Shown here: positions 21,705-31,102 of the stretch, piece by piece
Position numbering within the stretch: the first letter of the stretch is position 1
How the letters are laid out: each line of letters begins with the position of its first letter
DNA from: an uncultured Pseudomonadales bacterium
Lineage (GTDB): Bacteria; Pseudomonadota; Gammaproteobacteria; Pseudomonadales; Balneatricaceae
Direction: 5' to 3'
Length of the DNA: 64,000 nt
NCBI GenBank assembly: GCA_943787595.1
Contig: CALSNA010000004.1
Location: 310,001 to 374,000, forward strand
Notes under the pieces: generated by a model
What the model saw: only the letters and a program-made list of their open reading frames with translations
Told to the model about the DNA's origin: nothing
Database searches by the model: none
Translations under genes and position numbers: made by a program

Positions 21705-22089
21705 AATTACTCCAAAAGCCTCACATTAAGATATACCATTTAATACTAACTTGGTTGCCAGATACCTATATAAAGGCATAAGAGCAGATATATTTATGCT
21801 AGGCGCTATTAATGATCTATTCAATTGCTGTCATGATGTGTTGTTGTCCAAATACTTATCATATTATTCTGTGGAACTGATAGTGCTGAAAATTTCAGCA
21901 CTATCAGTTCCATGCTTGAAGCTAAATATTGGATGTTGTCATTGCAACTTAAATTAAGCATGTGGGTATTTATCAATGATATTGTTGTGCTAAGAGGGGT
22001 ATTCAGTTCAAATATTTTTAAGATACTCAATGCCTAACAATCCTGTCACTAGGATGGGAATTTAAAATTTGCCTTGAGCCTGGTATAAC
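21705..22089. other. Intergenic region with perfect palindrome
   Basis: This 385-base stretch lies between two minus-strand genes. No credible frame is present. It contains the 41-base palindrome described at 21872-21912 and should hold the promoter of the phosphate acyltransferase gene near 21710-21770. Confidence 0.5.
21872..21912. repeat. Perfect 41-base inverted repeat
   Basis: Arms of 20 bases (21872-21891 and 21893-21912) are exact reverse complements around a single central base. No T-tract flanks either side, so it is not an ordinary terminator for the EamA gene upstream. It could extrude as a cruciform, be a remnant of a small inverted-repeat element, or form a long RNA hairpin. Confidence 0.85.
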
Positions 22090-22992
22090 TCAGGATGTAC
22101 TGGGTCGTGATAAGCGCAGGTTAGGCATTAATTGGGACACCAGCATACCCACTAGCATTATGGTACAACCCATAAGGCCGCGTTCAGATAATTGTTCAGC
22201 CAGCAATAGCCAGCCGCCCAACACCGCAAACAAGCCTTCTGAGCTGAGGATAATGGCTGCATGGGAGGGGTGCGCATGTTGCTGTGCTATTATTTGTAGC
22301 GTATAAGCTACCCCAGTTGACATAATTCCAGCATAGAGTAACGGAGCAGCGGTCGCAACCACCATATCCCAACTAATTGGTTCAATCAACAATGCAATGA
22401 ATAAGCTTATCACACCAGCAACAGTGAACTGAATTAGTGATAATTTTATTGTATCCATGCGCCGTGCTAAATAACCAATCACCAGCACATGTCCAGCAAA
22501 CATGATTGCACAAAGCAATTGTAATCCATCGCCGTAGGCCAGTGTAAAGTCTTCACGGACACTTAGCAGGTATAAGCCGTACAGCGCCAGCAGTGCTCCC
22601 AACCAAGTACCTGATCCGGTACGTTGCCCCAAAAAAAGGCCAATCAAAGGCACAAAAAAAATGTATAGCCCAGTAATGAATCCAGCTTTGCCTGCTGTAG
22701 TGTATTGCAATCCTACTTGTTGTAAGGACGCTCCAGCAAATAAAAATACACCAGCTAGTAAACCACCTAACATCAGATACTTAAATGGGACTTTATTTGT
22801 TTCTTTAGGGCTTGAATGTGTGAACCAAAACAATAAAGGTAAGAGCACCAAGGCTCCGATGATAAAGCGGATACTGTTGAATAAATGTGGCCCCATAGAC
22901 TCCATACCCACGCGCTGGGCTACAAAGGCAAAGCCCCAAATTGCTGCGGCCAATAGCATTAATACATTGGCCTGTATAAATTTTGTGGGCAT
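22090..22992 (-). CDS. EamA/DMT-family membrane transporter
   Basis: Inner-membrane protein of 300 residues with about ten hydrophobic segments arranged as two EamA repeats of five. The family start LMLLAAAIWGFAFVAQRVGM and the second-repeat ALYGLYLLSV...YGDGLQLLCAIMFAGH pattern are plain, as is the final GWLLLAEQLSERGLMGC. Members export amino acids or other metabolites; the substrate here is unknown. It follows miaE by 9 bases on the same strand, so the two probably share a transcript. The frame is intact although miaE is interrupted. Confidence 0.88.
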   Translation of the reverse strand: MPTKFIQANVLMLLAAAIWGFAFVAQRVGMESMGPHLFNSIRFIIGALVLLPLLFWFTHSSPKETNKVPFKYLMLGGLLAGVFLFAGASLQQVGLQYTTAGKAGFITGLYIFFVPLIGLFLGQRTGSGTWLGALLALYGLYLLSVREDFTLAYGDGLQLLCAIMFAGHVLVIGYLARRMDTIKLSLIQFTVAGVISLFIALLIEPISWDMVVATAAPLLYAGIMSTGVAYTLQIIAQQHAHPSHAAIILSSEGLFAVLGGWLLLAEQLSERGLMGCTIMLVGMLVSQLMPNLRLSRPSTS

Positions 22993-23001
22993 GATTTTTT
23001 C

Positions 23002-23631
23002 CTAGGCTGCAGTTGGCAAACCGCTATGAAAGCGAAAGTCGGAATCTATTGCCTGAATCAATTCAGTTTCTTGTTGACGAAGTAACTCAATCCGCTGTGA
23101 TAGATTACACTGTTTTCCAAGCTGACGTACAGCGATGCTTTTTGCAAGTGCAAGGTAATCCTGATAGTGACGTGCCTCTGATTTAAGCAGGTAACGATAA
23201 AACCAGGAGAGCTCATTATCAAGATGTGGCACTAGACAAGCGAACCGCTCACAGGAACGAGCTTCGATAAAAGCACTAATAATTAGCCTGTCAATTAATC
23301 TGCCAGGCTCATAGCTTCGGGTTAGATGACGTAAACCACAGGCATAGCGTGAAGCAGATAAATGTCCATAACGAATATTACGCGTCTGCATTATACGACA
23401 TACTTGATCAAAGTGAATCAGTTCTTCACGGGCAATACGTGACATTGTTTGCAGCAGTTCAACTTCAGTAGGATAATGAAACATCAATTGTATTGCTGCT
23501 GCCGCTGCCTTTTTTTCACAATGCGCGTGATCAATTAATAACGTATCCTGTTTTTCTAATGCAAGTTCAATCCAGGCATTGGGTGTGCTGCTAACTAAAA
23601 ACTAATTTAATTCAAACAATTGTTTGGGCAT
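23002..23631 (-). pseudogene. miaE: tRNA 2-methylthio-N6-isopentenyladenosine hydroxylase, interrupted by a stop codon
   Basis: MiaE is a non-haem di-iron enzyme that hydroxylates the isopentenyl group on A37 of tRNA. Read from an ATG at 23631, the frame is MPKQLFELN, then TAG at 23604-23602, then open to 23002. Homology continues through the stop: STPNAWIELALEKQDTLLID and HCEKKAA belong to the family N-terminus. Iron-ligand motifs REELIHFDQV, EARSCERF and SEARHYQDY are intact. The first in-frame ATG after the stop (23487) would remove about 48 residues, including the first ligand Glu in HCEKKAA, and no good start lies between. So this is either a fresh nonsense mutation, or a gene using a rare start or read-through. 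Confidence 0.8.
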
Positions 23632-23931
23632 TTGATGGCCTAGGATTTGATGATTAATATCAGCTTAACATGGACTTACAGTCTAGCATTTCAGTAAGTT
23701 ATAATGCTACAGCTTAGTATATAGCTAGGTCACTTTTAATTAACCCCCCAGTATATTTATACTATCTTAGAAGTAAAATTTATTGTTATTATTTTCAATA
23801 ATTTATGTTGTATTAGCTGGCTTCTAGATTTGGTCAGTAACAGCTTTTGCATGTTATAATGAGAATTGAGAAGAGAGCATATAGCTGACTGAGTACGCCC
23901 GTACCAGATTCATATTAAAAGAGGTCATCAC
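23632..23931. other. Divergent intergenic region between miaE and acnB
   Basis: AT-rich 300 bases with no frame. It should contain the acnB promoter on the plus strand and that of miaE-EamA on the minus strand. The acnB ribosome site GAGGT (23921-23925) is clear. Confidence 0.5.
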
Positions 23932-26532
23932 GTGTTAAATGCATATCGTAATCATGTCGCTGAAAGAGCCCAATTGGGTATCCCTGCCAAGCCCTTGGAT
24001 ACAGATCAGTCTGCAGCTTTAGTTGAACTGCTGAAAGATCCGCCAGCTGGCGAAGAACAATTTCTGTTGGATTTGCTGCGCAACCGAATTCCTGCAGGTG
24101 TTGATCAGGCGGCCTATATTAAGGCTAGCTTCCTGGCAGCTATTACCCGTGGTGAAACCTATTCCCCTTTAGTTACTGACGAACAAGCTGCCTATTTACT
24201 TGGCACTATGCTGGGTGGATACAATGTTGCACCACTGATTAGTTGTCTGGATCATGAGGCTCTGGCGCCCACTGCGGTAAAAGCACTGTCCCATACTTTG
24301 CTAATGTTTGATGCTTTTCACGATGTGGCAACGAAAGCCAAATCAGGTAACAATCATGCCCAGACTATCCTGCAGTCATGGGCGTCAGCTGAATGGTTCA
24401 CCCAGCGTAGCCCACTGCCAGAGAAAATCACTTTGACGGTATTTAAGGTCACCGGTGAAACTAACACCGATGATTTATCTCCAGCCCCAGATGCCTTTAC
24501 TCGTCCAGACATTCCCCTACATGCTAATGCCATGCTAAAAATGAAGCGAGATGGAATCAATCCTGATCAATCTGGCACTTTAGGCCCCATTACACAAATT
24601 AATAAGTTGAAAGCTACAGGTTTTCCGCTGGTTTACGTAGGTGATGTGGTTGGTACTGGCTCTTCTCGTAAGTCAGCTGCCAACTCTGTGTTATGGCATA
24701 TGGGCGATGACATTCCTCATATTCCTAACAAGCGTTCAGGTGGCTTTTGTATTGGTGGTAAAATTGCACCAATCTTTTTTAACACTATGGAAGATGCTGG
24801 CGCTTTGCCTCTAGAAATGGATGTAAGTCAATTTTGTATGGGTGATATCATTGATATCTATCCATATGAGGGACGAGTTTGTAACCATAATACAGATAAA
24901 GTGCTATCTCAATTTAGTCTTAAAACACCTGTATTACTGGATGAAGTGCGTGCTGGTGGCCGAATTTCGCTCATCACTGGTCGTGGTTTGACTGACAAGG
25001 CATGTCAGGAACTAGGTCTGCCAGCTTCTGGCCTGTTCTGTAAACCAGAACAGCCAGTAGATACTGGCAAAGGCTACACCTTGGCGCAGAAAATGGTAGG
25101 CCTTGCATGCGATGTAGAGGGCATTCGCCCTGGTACTTACTGTCAACCCAAAATGACTACTGTTGGCTCCCAGGATACTACTGGGCCCATGACTCGAGAC
25201 GAACTCAAAGACTTGGCTTGCTTGGGGTTTTCTGCTGATCTAACCATGCAGTCCTTCTGTCATACTGCCGCGTATCCCAAACCAGTTGATGTCCATACTC
25301 ACCATACTTTGCCTGATTTTATGATGAATCGAGGTGGTGTATCATTGCGGCCTGGAGATGGTGTTATCCATTCTTGGCTCAATCGAATGCTGGTTCCTGA
25401 TACAGTAGGTACAGGTGGTGATTCCCATACCCGCTTTCCCCTGGGTATTTCCTTTCCTGCCGGTTCTGGCCTTGTAGCATTTTCTGCTGCTACTGGGGTA
25501 ATGCCGTTGGATATGCCTGAATCTGTACTTGTGCGTTTCAAAGGGACCATGCAATCTGGCATCACCCTGCGAGACTTAGTTAATGCTATACCCTACTATG
25601 CTATTAAAGCAGGTTTACTCACAGTTGCCAAAGCAGGTAAGAAAAACATTTTCTCTGGCCGTATCCTCGAAATTGAAGGCTTACCTGATCTAAAAGTAGA
25701 GCAAGCGTTTGAATTGTCCGATGCTTCTGCTGAACGATCTGCTGCTGGTTGTACCATTAAACTTGATCAAGCCCCTGTTATTGAATACCTAAATTCTAAT
25801 GTGACCATGTTACGATGGATGATTAGTGAAGGTTATGGCGATCAGCGCACTATTGAACGACGTATTGAGCGTATGTGTCAGTGGCTGAAAAAGCCACACT
25901 TGATGAGTGCCGATGTGAATGCTGAATATGCTGCTATTATTGAAATCAATATGGATGAAGTAGTTGAACCTATGGTTGCCTGTCCCAATGACCCCGATGA
26001 TATAAAATTACTATCTGCCGTGTCAGGCCAGACTATTGATGAAGTATTCATTGGATCTTGTATGACCAATATTGGACACTTTAGAGCTGCTGGAAAATTG
26101 CTTGAGGCAGCTGGAAAGGAGGTTCCAACTCGGCTTTGGGTTGCGCCACCAACCAAGATGGATGCCAGTCAGTTAGTTGAGGAAGGCTATTACAATATCT
26201 TTGGGCGTGCCGGTGCACGTATGGAAATGCCAGGGTGTTCCTTGTGCATGGGTAATCAAGCTCGGGTAGCAGACAATTCTACAGTGGTTTCAACCTCAAC
26301 ACGTAATTTTCCTAATCGCCTAGGTACTGGAGCGAATGTATATTTAGCTTCTGCGGAATTAGCAGCGGTTTCTGCTTTGTTAGGACACTTGCCTACGGTG
26401 GCTGAATATATGCAATATGCCAATCGTATTGACAGTATGGCGGATGATATCTATCGCTATCTTAATTTCGATCAGCTTGAAAGTTATACACATGCAGCAG
26501 CTGAGGTGATTCCTCTTACACAAGTTAGCTAA
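23932..26532 (+). CDS. acnB: Aconitate hydratase B
   Basis: Main TCA-cycle aconitase, converting citrate to isocitrate with a [4Fe-4S] cluster; it also works as a post-transcriptional regulator in its iron-free form. The 866 residues show the AcnB domain order: N-terminal HEAT-like domain, the swivel domain early in the chain ([18 protein letters not shown]), then the catalytic domains. Cluster cysteines are in [13 protein letters not shown] and [12 protein letters not shown] use the GTG start at 23932 because GAGGT lies 6 bases before it and [19 protein letters not shown] matches the family. A stem-loop follows the stop. No lesion. Confidence 0.97.
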   Translation: MLNAYRNHVAERAQLGIPAKPLDTDQSAALVELLKDPPAGEEQFLLDLLRNRIPAGVDQAAYIKASFLAAITRGETYSPLVTDEQAAYLLGTMLGGYNVAPLISCLDHEALAPTAVKALSHTLLMFDAFHDVATKAKSGNNHAQTILQSWASAEWFTQRSPLPEKITLTVFKVTGETNTDDLSPAPDAFTRPDIPLHANAMLKMKRDGINPDQSGTLGPITQINKLKATGFPLVYVGDVVGTGSSRKSAANSVLWHMGDDIPHIPNKRSGGFCIGGKIAPIFFNTMEDAGALPLEMDVSQFCMGDIIDIYPYEGRVCNHNTDKVLSQFSLKTPVLLDEVRAGGRISLITGRGLTDKACQELGLPASGLFCKPEQPVDTGKGYTLAQKMVGLACDVEGIRPGTYCQPKMTTVGSQDTTGPMTRDELKDLACLGFSADLTMQSFCHTAAYPKPVDVHTHHTLPDFMMNRGGVSLRPGDGVIHSWLNRMLVPDTVGTGGDSHTRFPLGISFPAGSGLVAFSAATGVMPLDMPESVLVRFKGTMQSGITLRDLVNAIPYYAIKAGLLTVAKAGKKNIFSGRILEIEGLPDLKVEQAFELSDASAERSAAGCTIKLDQAPVIEYLNSNVTMLRWMISEGYGDQRTIERRIERMCQWLKKPHLMSADVNAEYAAIIEINMDEVVEPMVACPNDPDDIKLLSAVSGQTIDEVFIGSCMTNIGHFRAAGKLLEAAGKEVPTRLWVAPPTKMDASQLVEEGYYNIFGRAGARMEMPGCSLCMGNQARVADNSTVVSTSTRNFPNRLGTGANVYLASAELAAVSALLGHLPTVAEYMQYANRIDSMADDIYRYLNFDQLESYTHAAAEVIPLTQVS

Positions 26533-26556
26533 ATCAACCATCGGTCTAATAGTATT

Positions 26557-26587
26557 TTTTACTAAGCGTAGGTAATGCTTAGTAAAA
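26557..26587 (+). terminator. Stem-loop after acnB
   Basis: Perfect 11-bp stem (26557-26567 with 26577-26587) and 9-base loop starting 24 bases after the acnB stop. The arm ends in AAAA, but there is no T-tract after it, so it may act as a 3' stability or processing element and not a classical intrinsic terminator. Confidence 0.6.
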
Positions 26588-27255
26588 TAGTGTGGTGGAA
26601 TCAAGTGCTGCTAATGAATAAATGGAAAAACCTAATGTTTACATAAATCTTTGGCTAAGTTCGTCTTTGCTCTGAAATTCGTGGTGCAAGAGCCTTGAGT
26701 TCATAATAAACTGAGAGATTAAGTTATTGATGAGGATAATACTGTGCCTCTGGTACCTAAATTATAAGGTTCATTTGAGAGCGATTCAGGTTATAGGGCC
26801 TAAAAACCTATTAAATCTTAAATTCACCACTTATTCTGCGCGATAATTAAGTAGGCTTGGCTGTCCTGTTAAAGATTAATAAACAACATAGCTTGGGATA
26901 AGTGGCGGTTGGTACTAAAGTAACCACAGCCAGCGTTAGTGAGAGAATTGCTATTACCATTACAACATAAAAAAGTAATCTATCTGTTTCAAGATACCAG
27001 AACAGAATAATATCATACAACTATTACAATAGTTTTTAAGACTTTTAGTATATTCAGAATTTTTTGAAGCAGATTTGTGCAGACCGACTTTATATTTGAG
27101 AATTAAATTGTGGTTTTCCAAGATCAAAGAGTTACCCTGGTTTGTTTTGATTCATGGACACACATCCATATCAAAACGGGTAACTCTCTATCATCAATAT
27201 GGAGTCTCAGAGCAGGTTATGGCTCATAAACTCAAAATAACTGGGTCCTTTCAGC
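26588..27255. other. Gene-free region between acnB and an outer-membrane protein
   Basis: About 670 bases without a credible frame on either strand. The only structure seen is the interrupted hairpin at 27128-27187. No gene relic was recognised. Confidence 0.45.
27128..27187. repeat. Long bulged inverted repeat
   Basis: AGAGTTACCC (27128-27137) pairs with GGGTAACTCT (27178-27187), and GTTTTGAT (27144-27151) with ATCAAAAC (27170-27177). That is 18 paired bases with a 6-base bulge and an 18-base loop. It is about 70 bases beyond the stop of the minus-strand barrel gene. It could be that gene's terminator region or a small structured RNA; neither strand shows a strong T-tract. Confidence 0.55.
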
Positions 27256-27792
27256 TTAGAAGTAACTATACAAAGATGCACTTAAACTATTCATCTTCAA
27301 GTTGGTTTCCTGCACATATCTCATATACTCAAGGGCCACGTCTATGTCAGATTGCATAAAGTCTACATTAATACCCAGGCCAACTGACACATCCGATTCC
27401 CTTACAGTGCTACCGTCAGCAGATGATCTGATATTTGCTTTTGAATAACCTAATATTGCATAGGGATACAGATTTTGAGATAAATACATACCTGCTTTCA
27501 AATATGCGCCATAGGTCTTGTCTATTTTTCTGCTAGTATGATCTTTTGAACCCAAGCCAAAACGAGCTTCTACCGAGAAATTGTCATTGAGCGCAGTACC
27601 CAAGGCAACCGATACGCTGCTTAAGTTTAAACTGGTGGTAGTTCCGGCAACAGTGGTGGAATTCATTTGCGAATATCCAATCCCGACATGATGATTGCCT
27701 CTAGTGGTATGGCCATCTGCATAGGCGTTATTCAGACAGGCAACCGACGTTACAATGGCTGTAATAGTCAGTAATATTTGTTTAATTTTCAT
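27256..27792 (-). CDS. Outer-membrane beta-barrel protein
   Basis: Small barrel of 178 residues. The start is the ATG at 27792 with AAGGAAA upstream; a longer frame reaching 27885 adds an unlikely N-terminus. The signal peptide is MKIKQILLTITAIVTSVA followed by cleavage near AYADG. The mature chain shows alternating-hydrophobicity strands: YSQMNSTTV, VSVALGTAL, YGAYLKAGMYL, YPYAILGYSKA, SVGLGINVDF and a last strand ending in SLYSYF with terminal Phe, the usual barrel insertion signal. This fits an OmpA/Opa-type 8-stranded porin-like family. Ligand or adhesion role is unknown. Confidence 0.8.
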   Translation of the reverse strand: MKIKQILLTITAIVTSVACLNNAYADGHTTRGNHHVGIGYSQMNSTTVAGTTTSLNLSSVSVALGTALNDNFSVEARFGLGSKDHTSRKIDKTYGAYLKAGMYLSQNLYPYAILGYSKANIRSSADGSTVRESDVSVGLGINVDFMQSDIDVALEYMRYVQETNLKMNSLSASLYSYF

Positions 27793-28159
27793 AAAGTTTC
27801 CTTTTTGAGTATAGCGGTTATTTATTAGGTTGAGTGTGCCCTTGAGACTCTTTTGGGAGTCACTAAACCAGTGGGTTCCGACCATTAATGTCGCAGAAAA
27901 TCAATGCGGGCGGCTACTTCTGGCAAGGTAACGTTCGTAAATAAATAAGCCAGTATTCCATGTTTGAGTCAATTCCAGATTGTCATGATACGAAACAAAC
28001 TAGGTTACTTTCTGATAATTGACTATAAATAAAACTATGATTGAATTTTTGCTATTCAATCGTCTTTAAAAAATTTTATGTTAAGCAAATTAAAATGGAA
28101 TCACAAGTTTTTTTGTGGCAGATATTTCTACTGGGCAATAACTAACCTTATATAAAATT
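27793..28159. other. Intergenic region upstream of the barrel gene
   Basis: About 370 AT-rich bases with no frame. It should contain the barrel-gene promoter on the minus strand; no well-spaced promoter was fixed by eye. Confidence 0.4.
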
Positions 28160-28186
28160 GGGCAGCTGATTTTTAATCAGCTGCCC
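28160..28186 (-). terminator. Strong intrinsic terminator of the repeat-protein gene
   Basis: A 12-bp perfect stem (28160-28171 with 28175-28186) and 3-base loop lie 20 bases downstream of the stop at 28207. On the minus strand it is followed by AATTTTAT, a T-rich tail. Confidence 0.85.
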
Positions 28187-28206
28187 TGAGTTATTAAAGT
28201 AGATAT

Positions 28207-29748
28207 CTACTTCTCAAGTAAACGGACAGACTCATATGTGATGCCGCCAGTAGCCAACTGATTGTCCTGTTGGAATATGGTAATCGCATCCATGGTCTCA
28301 GCATTCAACTCGCCCCGCGATACTCCAGGATTATAGTTAGCACTCATAAGCGCGTCCTGAATCCCGGAAATCCGATTCCTGGTTAAATTAACATCACACA
28401 AAACCTGACGCCATTCCACTTTGCTTGGCGTCACAATGGATGTCTTCGTTACTGTCTCATATTCTGGTTCAGTCGCAATCGTGCGAGTGGTTGCCTGTGT
28501 AACCAGCTTCTTCACCTTGTCAACTGTGTACTCAGCTGGAACCGCAGTAACCTTGGTCTTTGCTGGAGTCTTAAGAATACGCTTGTTAAATGTTTCATAT
28601 TCAGCCGGAATATTAGTAACCTTCGTTGTAGCAGGCTTATCCAGTACCCGCTTGGTTACTGTCTTATACTCAGCTGGAACTGCAATCGTTTGCGTGTTCG
28701 CCGCTGACTGTAATATCCGCTTCCTCAGCGTCTTGTACGTGGCAGGAACTTCCACCAGACAAATGGCCTGGCCAGACGTACCGTCAATCTTCTCAACTAT
28801 CTTTCCACCTTCCTTCCAGGCAGTATGCGCAGGTGTATCAATAACACGCTCTTCTACCCATTCATAAACCGCTGGTACTTCCTCCAGGCGTGTGCTCGCT
28901 TCCTTGAGAAGAACCCGCTCTTCAACTGTTTTGTAAGTCGCTGGAACCTCAGTAATTCTGGTTGATGCTTCCTTGATCAGGATCGTCTCAGCAACTGATT
29001 CATAAACCGCTGGGACTTCTGTGATCATGCTTGATGCTTCTTTCACCAGGCGGCGAACTTCAATGGTCTCATAAACAGCCGGAACAATCTCGACCCGGGA
29101 CGATGCAGGCTTCTTAAGCACCTGATAGTCTTTGTTCTCTTGAACAGCAGTAGTGTAGACGCGAGCGTAACATTCCCCCGGATTAGCCGGCGGCAAATCT
29201 CCGTCGAGGCCATTGATGCCAATAACATCAGCAATAACGTTGCTAATAGGCAGCTCGTTGACCGATTCACTATCACTGGCAGGTGTCTCTACAAGTACAA
29301 TCTGAGCGTTTGCAGCCTCTGCACACTCCATGTATTTTGCAGTATCAATTTTATCCCAGAGTGACTCTGACATTTCGTGACGCGCATGGAACAGACAGAC
29401 TTGCAAACGGGCCGCAAACTCAGCGTTGGCTTCACGCTGAACCATGCTCATTGCGTCAACAACACCTTCAAGTTCCAGCAAACGGGCACGGTACTTCGGT
29501 GTGCGACCTCTTTGCGCTGCAGATTGCCAGTGCCTGGGTAGGTCGGCTAATTCCACGGGTCGATTCTCTTCGACAGACTTGGCAGCTAATGCAGCAAAAT
29601 AATTGCCCGCCTTCTTATCTTTTTCACCTGTTTCTTCTACGCTCGCCTCCTGCAGATACTGGATCTGATAATCCTGATACTGACCGGCGTACACGCTTGT
29701 AGCGGTAAAAACCGCTACACCAATCTGCAATATTGTCTTGAAATTCAT
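28207..29748 (-). CDS. Secreted peptidoglycan-binding protein with about nine 21-residue repeats
   Basis: From the ATG at 29748 the protein has 513 residues. Signal peptide: MNFKTILQIGVAVFTATSVYA. An N-terminal region of about 170 residues is helical and charged. From about residue 205 to 440 runs a tandem repeat of about 21 residues with core VPAxYxTVxxRxLxxxAxT (for example VPATYKTVEERVL, VPAEYKTVTKRVL, IPAEYETFNKRIL). I count about nine units, the fourth with an insertion (DTPAHTAWKEGG...GQAICLVE) and the last divergent. The C-terminus, RISGIQDALMSANYNPG...AITIFQQDNQL, is a PG_binding_1 fold. So the protein should sit in the periplasm or outer envelope bound to murein. The repeat's own function is not known to me. 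Confidence 0.85.
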   Translation of the reverse strand: MNFKTILQIGVAVFTATSVYAGQYQDYQIQYLQEASVEETGEKDKKAGNYFAALAAKSVEENRPVELADLPRHWQSAAQRGRTPKYRARLLELEGVVDAMSMVQREANAEFAARLQVCLFHARHEMSESLWDKIDTAKYMECAEAANAQIVLVETPASDSESVNELPISNVIADVIGINGLDGDLPPANPGECYARVYTTAVQENKDYQVLKKPASSRVEIVPAVYETIEVRRLVKEASSMITEVPAVYESVAETILIKEASTRITEVPATYKTVEERVLLKEASTRLEEVPAVYEWVEERVIDTPAHTAWKEGGKIVEKIDGTSGQAICLVEVPATYKTLRKRILQSAANTQTIAVPAEYKTVTKRVLDKPATTKVTNIPAEYETFNKRILKTPAKTKVTAVPAEYTVDKVKKLVTQATTRTIATEPEYETVTKTSIVTPSKVEWRQVLCDVNLTRNRISGIQDALMSANYNPGVSRGELNAETMDAITIFQQDNQLATGGITYESVRLLEK

Positions 29749-30548
29749 CTTTCTTTCCCTCATTTTTAAGGAATGTGTGTGTTCATATTCATGGCATGTT
29801 GCCCCTATTTTGGTAACTGGGACCGTTCGTTAATTCATTCAGTTATTCTTAACCGCGTGCTGAGCCTCCTTTGGTTTGTTCTAATATCATGGTGATGTGC
29901 TTCGAATTGACATAAGTTATGTTTTAATCTGGCTGCCCCTAAACAGGTACGCAAATGCATGCAATTGACAGACTATGCTGTGAGTATACATTCTATGGAT
30001 ACAGAATAGGAGGCCAAGTATGCACCTTGCCTTGGTTGAATGATTAAAATTAGCCAATGCAGCAGGTTTATTTATATACGAGGTCCCAAAGGTCCCATCA
30101 AATCACTCCCGATGTCTTGATCCGAATGGCTCAGCACAGACTCACCAGTCACGGATCGACCATTGCCAGCTCTTTTTTGAGCATAAAAAATCTATAACTG
30201 AAGATCAATTATAAAATAAATTTTTATGGTTATATTTAGTTTTTCAAAAAATTATATTTTCCTTACCCAGAAGCAGGTATGTTGTAGCTTAAAATCTATT
30301 GCGTTGTTACTTTTTAAGTTTGGTTGCTACAATAATCGTTCAAATCCTAGTTCATTTTTACTGTATCATAACCATTTAATCTAATTAAGGAAAGGAGACC
30401 ATTGCTTAACTCCTGTATTTGCCTGCAATTGTTGTAATTTATTGTTCCACTGAGCAATTATGGATTTCATGGTTGACAGGGTGGTTTATGGGCTCACAAC
30501 TGGCTATAATTGGGTGATTATATGATCAGGATATCAGGATAGGTTAAG
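29749..30548. other. Long divergent intergenic region
   Basis: Some 800 bases between the repeat-protein gene (minus) and DUF1244 (plus). No convincing frame or relic was found. The part near 29750-29900 must hold the promoter of the repeat-protein gene. Confidence 0.45.
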
Positions 30549-30839
30549 GTGGATTCAAATACTCAGACACAATTAGAGGCAGCCGCTTTCCGACGTTTAC
30601 TGCGACACCTAGACGAACGCAAGGACGTACAAAATATCGATTTGATGAACTTATCAGGCTTTTGCCGCAATTGCTTGTCCAAGTGGTATTTAGCTGCGGC
30701 ACAGGAACAAGGATTATCTATAGATTACGAGGTTGCACGTGCAAAAATTTATGGTATGCCTTATAAGGATTGGAAACGCCTGCACCAGACTCCTGCTACT
30801 CCAGAGCAGTTAGCCGCATATCGCACCAACGAACTGTAA
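30549..30839 (+). CDS. DUF1244 family protein
   Basis: Small cytoplasmic protein of 96 residues matching the DUF1244 family throughout. The conserved block is MNLSGFCRNCLSKWY, with two cysteines that could bind metal, followed by YGMPYKDWKRLHQTPATPEQ. The GTG start at 30549 is the only start that preserves the family N-terminus; AAGG overlaps it closely, so the ribosome site is weak. The biochemical role of the family is not established. It is followed after 26 bases by a ZapB-like small gene. Confidence 0.85.
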   Translation: MDSNTQTQLEAAAFRRLLRHLDERKDVQNIDLMNLSGFCRNCLSKWYLAAAQEQGLSIDYEVARAKIYGMPYKDWKRLHQTPATPEQLAAYRTNEL

Positions 30840-30865
30840 TTCAATATTTACCGTTAAAGATAGTT

Positions 30866-31045
30866 ATGCAAAATCAATTACTTGAACAGCTAGATAGTAA
30901 AGTCCGCGCCTTGATTGATGAAGTTGAGGTATTGCGGGTTGAAATTGAAGAATTGAAAATTATTAACCAAAGACTCAGTGATGAGCGAGCACATTGGGAA
31001 GATGGAATTACTAAATTATTGGAAAAATTTAATCATCTGGATTAA
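30866..31045 (+). CDS. Short coiled-coil protein, TIGR02449/ZapB-like
   Basis: A 59-residue, almost entirely heptad-patterned protein (LLEQLDSKVRALIDEVEVL, then EELKIINQRLSDERAHWE). It matches the small ZapB-like proteins of TIGR02449, often found near zapA in Pseudomonas relatives. ZapB itself organises the Z-ring, but this family's role is inferred only. The start is the ATG at 30866; a longer frame from 30770 overlaps DUF1244 and adds non-family residues. zapA is not next to it here. Confidence 0.75.
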   Translation: MQNQLLEQLDSKVRALIDEVEVLRVEIEELKIINQRLSDERAHWEDGITKLLEKFNHLD

Positions 31046-31102
31046 TAATTGCACTGCCTAAGTCTTAATCAATATCAATCTTAAGGTAATTAGAAGATAA
31101 AG

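Noticed and set aside
19642-23631. Stop-codon reassignment, suggested by TAG/TAA inside rpoS and miaE
   Set aside because: TAA and TAG end many intact genes normally (for example cysS with TAG and ppiB with TAA), and rpoS also has a frame-shifting duplication. Decay explains all of it.
28421-28867. 148-codon frame opposite the repeat protein gene
   Set aside because: It is the antisense shadow of the regular 21-residue repeats; codon use and signals favour the minus-strand gene.
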